A model generated the notes under the pieces. The model saw only the letters and a list, made by a program, of their open reading frames with translations, did not search any database and was not told the origin of the DNA. 64,000 nucleotides of DNA from Astropecten irregularis (Eukaryota; Echinodermata; Asteroidea; Paxillosida; Astropectinidae): contig OZ020244.1 in assembly GCA_963971285.1 (NCBI GenBank), forward strand, positions 34,906,001 through 34,970,000, read 5' to 3'. Both the position numbers and the translations under genes were made by a program. Below are positions 58,701 through 64,000 of this stretch, one piece after another. Position 1 is the stretch's first letter; each line of letters begins with the position of its first letter.

Positions 58701-61700
58701 ATCAGGAGAGTGACACCATGTAATCTCTTCTGCGAGAGTGTGTGGTTCTGAGAAGAACCATTGGTATTATCTCGACGTTCCAAACAGTGTGCTCTATTCG
58801 TCATCAGGAGAGTGACACCATGTAATCTCTTCTGCGAGAGTGTGTGGTTCTGAGAAGAACCGTTGGTATTATCTCGACGTTCCGAACAGTGTGCTCTGTT
58901 CGTCATCAGGAGAGTGACACCATGTAATCTCTTCTGCGAGAGTGTGTGGTTCTGAGAAGAACCGTTAGTATTATCTTGACGTTCCGAACAGTGTGCTCTG
59001 TTCATCCTCAGGAGAGTGACTCTGTTTTTCATGTAATTGGCGCATACTTTTTTAAAAGTTGCATTTCTTTTGGAAGGGGGGGATCTAGACACAGCTTTTT
59101 TTTTTTTTTTGGGGGGGGGGGGGGGGATGGGAAACCGTGCCTGCACAGGTATACCACAGCGTTGCTTCTACTCTGACTACTTACAATCGTGGTCTGGAAA
59201 GTTGCCGGCGATGTGCCTGTCGTGAAAGTCCTCAATCTCGTCATGGATCTGCTCCGCTAGAGGGACAAGGTCTGGAAAGAAGTTGGTGTGGTCTCGTTGA
59301 GATACACCTTGGGGAAAGACAGATGTTATAAGAATAACCATCATAAGATAAGATCTCATCAAACACGATACTCGTTTGCGAGAATGATAACCCCTAAAAC
59401 ATTGGTGAAACTGTACCAATACTTGATGGGAGCTCCAATGTAGAAGGAGAGTACACCGTGGGTCGATTTCATGAAGCCTTGCTTTTTTTTTGGCTTTTTT
59501 AAAAATTAATTTCTGTCTGGAGAACCCATTTGCTTTATCATAATGAATTCTGGTTATTTTTTTGCATTTTTTATTATTTATATTATTTTTTTATATTATT
59601 ATATTATTATATTTATATTATTTATGATAATTTATTTCAATTATATTTATTTAATTCAATTAGTCTGGAGAGCCCCTTTGACAGGAATATTTCCTTTTGG
59701 GCAATCCTTCGGGAGCTGATTGGATTATTATGTAGTTATTGTATTTGCTTGGTCCTGTTCTATTGAAAGTGTTAATTGTTGTTCTTGTGATTTGTAACTT
59801 TTTATTCCCAAGAAATGATATAAATACTCAATAAATACTAAATACAAATGATTGTATTATAAAGTCGAGTTACGAAGGATAACCCATCGTATCCTACAAC
59901 TTCAACGTGGGGCTGCAACGCATCATAAGTCCTACGACTGATAGTAAGTTACAATGATTTTGGTGAAAATGATTCCTGGTTGTTTGAATAAGATGGAAGA
60001 AACCATCATTCTCAGAAGACTCTTCTTATCCATCTAATAATAAACACAGATCTTGGATACCACCAAAAGGCTGAAATCGTTAGAAGATTGGTCCATGTCT
60101 CCTTAGCAGCCGGGCTAGTGTGCAAATGGCTACACTGTCTTATGTTTTTTTTACCATTGCAGTCAACCAGTATTAGTGAGCAATGGAATTGTTTGAAGGT
60201 AACTATAGAGTTGAGCCTGGCACCAGGCCCTTCGATCAAGAGCCTGGCACCAGGCCCTTCGATCAAGAGAACGTACCGATGATGTCATCGTTCTTGACGA
60301 ATACCCTGAACTCGGTCGCTTCCGAAATGTCACACCACCTTCGCAAGATCAGCTGGAACAAAGCACACAATGAGAGAAGGTTAATGGCAGCCAGTGAATT
60401 GAGGTAGTGTGCAGGTTTTGCAGCCACAGACTGGGTTTGAAAGGGCGTATGTTTGCTTGCTGTTAATTTTGTTCATCTCCAATCGTTGAGTACTGTCTAA
60501 ACTGATCAGGGACTGATTTCATAAAGCTCCGTGACACGTCGCAACTCGATTTGCGGTGCATTCGTTTAGCTAACACGGGTCAGCCCTTACTGGGAATGGT
60601 CGTGTTTTACTGCACAAAACTAGTGAGAGAATGGGGACGAGGTTGACTGGTGTCAACCCGGGGGAGCTAAACAAATGCACCCTGTCAGAGGAAAGACTGT
60701 TACAGGTATTTGTGGGAAGCAAGGAAGATTCAAGACAGTGACAAGTTCATGTACCTCATACTGGATATCCTGCGGTCCTTCTTCAACATCAGAGCAGTGT
60801 TCAAATCTAGGGTGAAAATACAAGTTATCAACCAATCAAACAATCAATCAATCAATCAACGTGGCAGCGCGTTGAAGCATCTACCTTCGAGCGGTACTCC
60901 TTCAGTCTTCTGATGGCCATCCCTCATCAGGCAGCCACTTGACCCAAAATAATGATCCATCTGACGCAACCACGTGTCATGCGGATGCCCCACCGGGCGA
61001 GTCCTACCAGTAGGTTCTCTCAATGAGCCCAAGACCCTTGGTTAACAATACCAGTGTTTTACAATATAACAAATTGGTCATTTTTGGGGGGTCCTTTCAC
61101 GACAAGGATGACTTCAAATGGGGGAGACGAGAGGTGTGGTCATGAATTTAAAAGACTTTAGATTTTAATCTGATTTCACATATTCTTGTTTTAGATTGAA
61201 TAATAATAAGAATAAATATTTATAGTGCGCCTTTTCCACAATCATGATCAACTCAGAATTTCAGCTTTTTTGTACTCCTGCTCTATACAAAAGTATAGGA
61301 ACTTTTAAATTTCAGCTTTTTCCTTGGTGTTTTCTGGTTTTATTTTGTGCGGCCGCTCACATCCCTGAAATGTCTATTTAATCTCTAAAATGGAGGGAAG
61401 TCTGAGAGCTGATAAATGTTGTCATTCAAACTTACGGCACTGTGAGGTCGTGTGTGATGAAGTCCGAACTCTTCAGCAGCAGGAAGATATCATTGGCACT
61501 GGTGCACTGTAGGGTATTACCACAGGCTATCCACGTAGCATCCTGCAAGCAAATCAAACAAACAATCAATTAGATATAATTTGAGTAATTTTGGTAATTT
61601 TACGTGAAGACTTGCATTTGGACCAGCAAATCAACATGCATTAAAAGGTAATATCATACTTTGGTTTTCATCAAAGAAATACAGATTCATGGGCAAAAAT

Positions 61701-63417
61701 ATCAAGACAGATACAGTAACAGGCATCTGTGAACATTTCAGTTTCATACGGTGCCCACTTTTTGAAAAAACAGTGAAAAACTGCCACAGTATTTCTTAAG
61801 TCTTTTCTCTTTTATTTTTGATCTTTTAAAAAATATTTTCGGTTGTTGTTTTACTAATTTCTGGATAAATACAGCATTTTTCAGGCAGAAAAATTTCAAC
61901 AGTATGTTTCTACCACCACCATTTTCATACTCTGTAAGTGAATGCCTGCTACTCGGTCGCGTGTAGCACCATCCTTCATAATTCATATTGTAATTGCTGG
62001 GAACCTCTGGAAAACAGTGTTTCACTGAGCAGGTAATCCCAGAATAAACAAGAAATAAATCAGAAATTGCATTCTTTATATGTCTCTCCGGATCCTACAA
62101 GAGCCCCGGCCCTCACCCTTGGAGCACTCCAGTTGAGTTTAGGAAAGACTCTTCCTCCGAGACTCTGGATAGCTGCCTTGATGGACTGCTCTAACTCTGG
62201 GAAGGAGGGGACTTTGTTCGGGTCTTCGTCCCCGTCTCCATGTTGCTCTAGAATACTGCTGGGCTCGTCTGTGCTGCTGAGGTTGTAAAAAATAAGATCA
62301 AAATAGCCACTTGAGTTCATAGGAACAAAGAAGATGAAGAAAATTATAAATTGTGCATGTTTTAAAATAGGTAGAGCATTTGAACAACTGTACGTGCTAC
62401 CTTTGCAGATGCAAAGGGCCAGTTTTAGAAACAGAGGCTCAGGCTCAGGCATCATTTCATGAATCCATTCTAAAGAGACTTTTGGCTGCGGTTGGAAGTA
62501 GATTCTCTGGTTTGAAAAGGAAAACAGAGCTTCAGCTACCAATGAAAAACCACAACCTATATTTTAAGCATATGGTTGACAAAGCCGGAGCCTGAGCCCC
62601 CGTTTCGAAAACGGCCAATATAATCAACTGTCTGGAACTGTAATTTATCAGACTACAGAGGGCGCTAGTCAAGTTGAATGGTTGAATACACCTTCTCATG
62701 ATCATGGATCTTGGATCACGATGTAAGGAGCTAAATGCAAAGAATGGGTACCAATGTCTGGGTACCTTGTTGGTAGGTAGATTCCATCTGCATCCAGATA
62801 TGTCAGAAAATCCTTTGGAAGAGGGATTACGTGGCTGCAAAATGGAGCAAAAAGGAAAAAAAAAAGATGTATTTTCAGAATTGCATCACCTTGATTTTGC
62901 CGAGTCGGTGGAACATCTGCAAAAAGAACTGAGATGTGGAAGGTGTTGGCAAGAGGGGACAGACTTGAGTCAGATGTCAGATTGGGATAGGTATAAACTA
63001 GGACAATAGGTACGATTTTCGCTTTTCAGGAAATCAAGATGCAAGACCACTAAGCAAGACAGGTGCATTGACTGTGTCCACTGAAAACTAAAACAAGAGT
63101 TACCTTGATCTGTCAGGTTCTTTAAAAATGAAATCGACAAGGGGAGCAGCCATAGGCTGTGTCCGAAACGGGCTTCCAGAGCTATGGCTAGGTCTATTGT
63201 CTTGGTGTCTCCATGTATTTGAGCGAAGACCTAGACCTAGCTCTAGACAACAGATTCGGATGCAGCCTTAATTAAGGAATGTGTTTGATGATCAGGTACC
63301 TGGCCAAATAATCATGGGAATGGGGTCATTCACCATGCCTTACCTATCAATGGTAATATGTTTGAAGATCGGGTACCAGGCTGAGAAGCTGCAATTCAAA
63401 ACCTGTTGTCTATTCAT
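55730..63417 (-). CDS. CDC123: CDC123 homologue (eIF2 assembly factor), 11 exons
   Basis: Exons on the minus strand: 63417-63344, 62834-62766, 62276-62117, 61542-61436, 60806-60755, 60352-60277, 59307-59185, 58119-58091, 57327-57214, 56315-56184, 55819-55730. They join in frame to 341 codons plus stop (human 336). Matches include [81 protein letters not shown] and [14 protein letters not shown]123 is an ATP-grasp protein that binds eIF2-gamma and is needed to assemble eIF2 in the cytoplasm; the IDFN residues (about 236-239) lie in the nucleotide/metal site. The tail is serine/glutamate-rich. Introns hold SINEs, MITEs and a retrozyme-like array. Confidence 0.96.
56492..56860 (+). repeat. tRNA-derived SINE (family 1), full copy
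   Basis: Leucine-tRNA-like head (ctggccgagtggtctggcg; gggttcgaatccagccc), conserved centre (cttgggcaagacgctttgtc), and a tail with gcgctatataaatgttgat. In CDC123 intron 9. Confidence 0.85.
57455..57990. repeat. Older MITE split by a TTAA element
   Basis: Left cgaagccctacgattgatcg ... gcaatgcaccca; right gtcctacaattgatagtaag ... ggtgaaatcc. Same type as 41247-41357 and 59870-59975. Confidence 0.65.
57541..57947. mobile_element. TTAA-type MITE (AGGGTGGC)
   Basis: TTAA at both ends, termini AGGGTGGCTGCAATG and AGGGTGGCCGCAATG (inverse). 407 bp with target sites. Inserted into the older MITE. CDC123 intron 8. Confidence 0.85.
58238..58402 (+). repeat. tRNA-derived SINE (family 2)
   Basis: agctaggtcggtggcattct (A box, diverged), catgggttcgaatcccac (B box), then cgataagcactgagtatgc. 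CDC123 intron 7. Confidence 0.75.
58425..59143. mobile_element. hAT-like MITE (G-run family) carrying a retrozyme-like insert
   Basis: Left flank ggggggctagaagagccaat, right flank ttttcatgtaattggcgca and the end ccgtgcctg match 47303-47609. The middle is replaced by the insert at 58552-59022. Confidence 0.65.
58552..59022 (-). mobile_element. Retrozyme-like tandem array with hammerhead-like units
   Basis: Four 102-bp units start at 58608, 58710, 58812 and 58914 and end at 59015. The whole insert is flanked by TGTTTTTCAT (58542-58551 and 59023-59032). On the minus strand each unit shows CTGATGA (altered in the unit at 58914), a stem CGAACAG/CTGTTTG around AGCACA, then GGAACGTC, with flanking TCTC/GAGA and TGGT/ACCA pairs as helix I. 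The conserved GAAA box reads GGAA here, so activity is doubtful. A 217-codon frame across it is a by-product of the 34-codon period. Confidence 0.65.
59860..59975. repeat. MITE half (GATTTCATGAAGC / TACGA type)
   Basis: cgagttacgaaggataaccc ... gatagtaagttacaatg matches the MITE at 57455. A matching end (gtcgatttcatgaagccttg) lies at 59462, with an AT-rich stretch between, so this may also be a split element. Confidence 0.5.
60213..60266 (+). repeat. 27-bp tandem duplication next to a splice donor
   Basis: Two exact copies of a unit starting gagcctggcaccaggccc and ending ttcgatcaa, 11 bases inside CDC123 intron 6 from the exon 6 donor. Confidence 0.85.
61195..61262 (+). repeat. Retroposon 3' tail fragment
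   Basis: aataataataagaataaata followed by tttatagtgcgc resembles an inverted tail of the type ending SINE family 1 (gcgctatataaat). Weak. Confidence 0.4.
61641..61935 (+). repeat. MITE family A, right end missing
   Basis: Left TTAA and terminus; matches through caccattttcatactctgt and then stops. CDC123 intron 3. Confidence 0.75.
62405..62612. repeat. GGCTCAGGC-type MITE
   Basis: Left gggccagttttagaaacaga ggctcaggc; right gagcccccgtttcgaaaacggcc. The centre has ccacaacctatattttaagc. CDC123 intron 2. Relative of the (CCTGAG)n locus at 22280. Confidence 0.65.
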
Positions 63418-63570
63418 AATGTCAGCAGATGTCATGCAGGCTCAGAGCATGTTGCAGCAACTTGTTGATAAACGGGAGATCGGGGATGGTGTTCAGTTTA
63501 GACTCACCAGCTGTAGGATAAAAATCAACTCTTAAGTATTAGTATTGTATTAGGTCTACTTTAAGTTATA

Positions 63571-63894
63571 AAATTAGGGTCCCAGTCCCCATGTCAGACC
63601 TTAGCTGCAAAAACTGTAGCCCTAGATTACTCATGATGTTGTTGTCCTATAAGCCTTATCGCATATACCTCCTGGTTGATTTTGGACAATAGTCGAAAGG
63701 CACTGTGGGAAGGGAAAAGGTACAAAATATGCCCCTTTTTCCTTCCCATGGTGCCTTTCCACCATTCTGCAAAATCAACCAGGCGGTATTTGCGATAAGG
63801 CTTATTTTATATACGGCAACAACGTCAGGAGTAATCTAGGGCTACAGTTACAGCAGCTAGTCAGACCTAGGGTTACGATCATCGCAACAAGTAC
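63571..63894. repeat. Hairpin MITE family E split by another palindromic MITE
   Basis: Outer parts gggtcccagtccccatgtca and gtcagacctagggttacgat belong to family E. The insert (63598-63862) has ends tagctgcaaaaactgtagcc and inverse, and inner arms aataagccttatcgcaaa/aaccaggcggtatttgcgat-like. Upstream of CDC123. Confidence 0.7.
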
Positions 63895-63952
63895 ATAAGC
63901 CCCTTAATGGATAGGGCCTAGGCCAGTATATGGGGCCCAGACCTACATCAGC

Positions 63953-64000
63953 ATAGAGGTTATTCACCGACGTCATAAAATCACGTGATTGGCCGTAAAG
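63953..64000. repeat. Start of a MITE (ATAGAGGTTATTCACCG)
   Basis: Same family as 39495-39668; leaves the window. Confidence 0.6.

Noticed and set aside
58493-59146. 217-aa minus frame with four 34-residue repeats
   Set aside because: The 102-bp units equal 34 codons, so the repeat passes through open; the unit is explained by a hammerhead-like array.
62060-62116. Extension of CDC123 exon 3 past 62117
   Set aside because: The protein match stops at SAPR, followed by GTGAGG, and continues with DATW in the next exon.

Overview
The window is animal nuclear DNA, most likely from a marine invertebrate deuterostome (an echinoderm is my best guess, at low confidence). It holds spliced genes with short exons and GT-AG introns. 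The three host proteins are close to their human counterparts, and the introns and spacers are packed with short inverted-repeat transposons and tRNA-derived SINEs. The left end is a large, AT-rich Polinton/Maverick element.

Region 1 (1 to about 13080) is the right-hand part of a Polinton that enters from outside the window. Visible parts are the end of a protein-primed family B DNA polymerase, a DDE integrase, a capsid-like protein, an A32/FtsK-like packaging ATPase, several small membrane or coiled-coil proteins, a TFIIB-like zinc-ribbon protein, and (probably) a further protein at 12182-12952. Most genes have the same TATA-like motif a few bases before the ATG. Two strong hairpins lie just after gene ends, one of them between converging genes. 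Together with the TFIIB-like gene this suggests the element brought much of its own transcription signals.

Region 2 (about 13100 to 64000) contains three host genes that I could assemble exon by exon with consistent reading frames: PQBP1 (minus, 23185 to 15313, 7 exons, 241 aa), SLC35E3 (plus, 30331 to 37133 or, with a distant sixth exon, to 51560) and CDC123 (minus, 63417 to 55730, 11 exons, 341 aa). PQBP1 and SLC35E3 are head to head across a 7.1 kb spacer; SLC35E3 and CDC123 are tail to tail. They serve pre-mRNA splicing and transcription (PQBP1), membrane transport (SLC35E3) and assembly of translation factor eIF2 (CDC123); nothing suggests that they act together.

The rest is repeats: TTAA-flanked MITE families, hAT-like elements with 8-bp target duplications, a 1.86 kb element with tandem-repeat termini and a 10-bp target duplication that itself carries a Helentron-like insert, a 3 kb tandem segmental duplication, minisatellites, and two insertions carrying hammerhead-ribozyme-like folds. 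One of those is a four-unit 102-bp tandem array flanked by a 10-bp target duplication, which resembles animal retrozymes.
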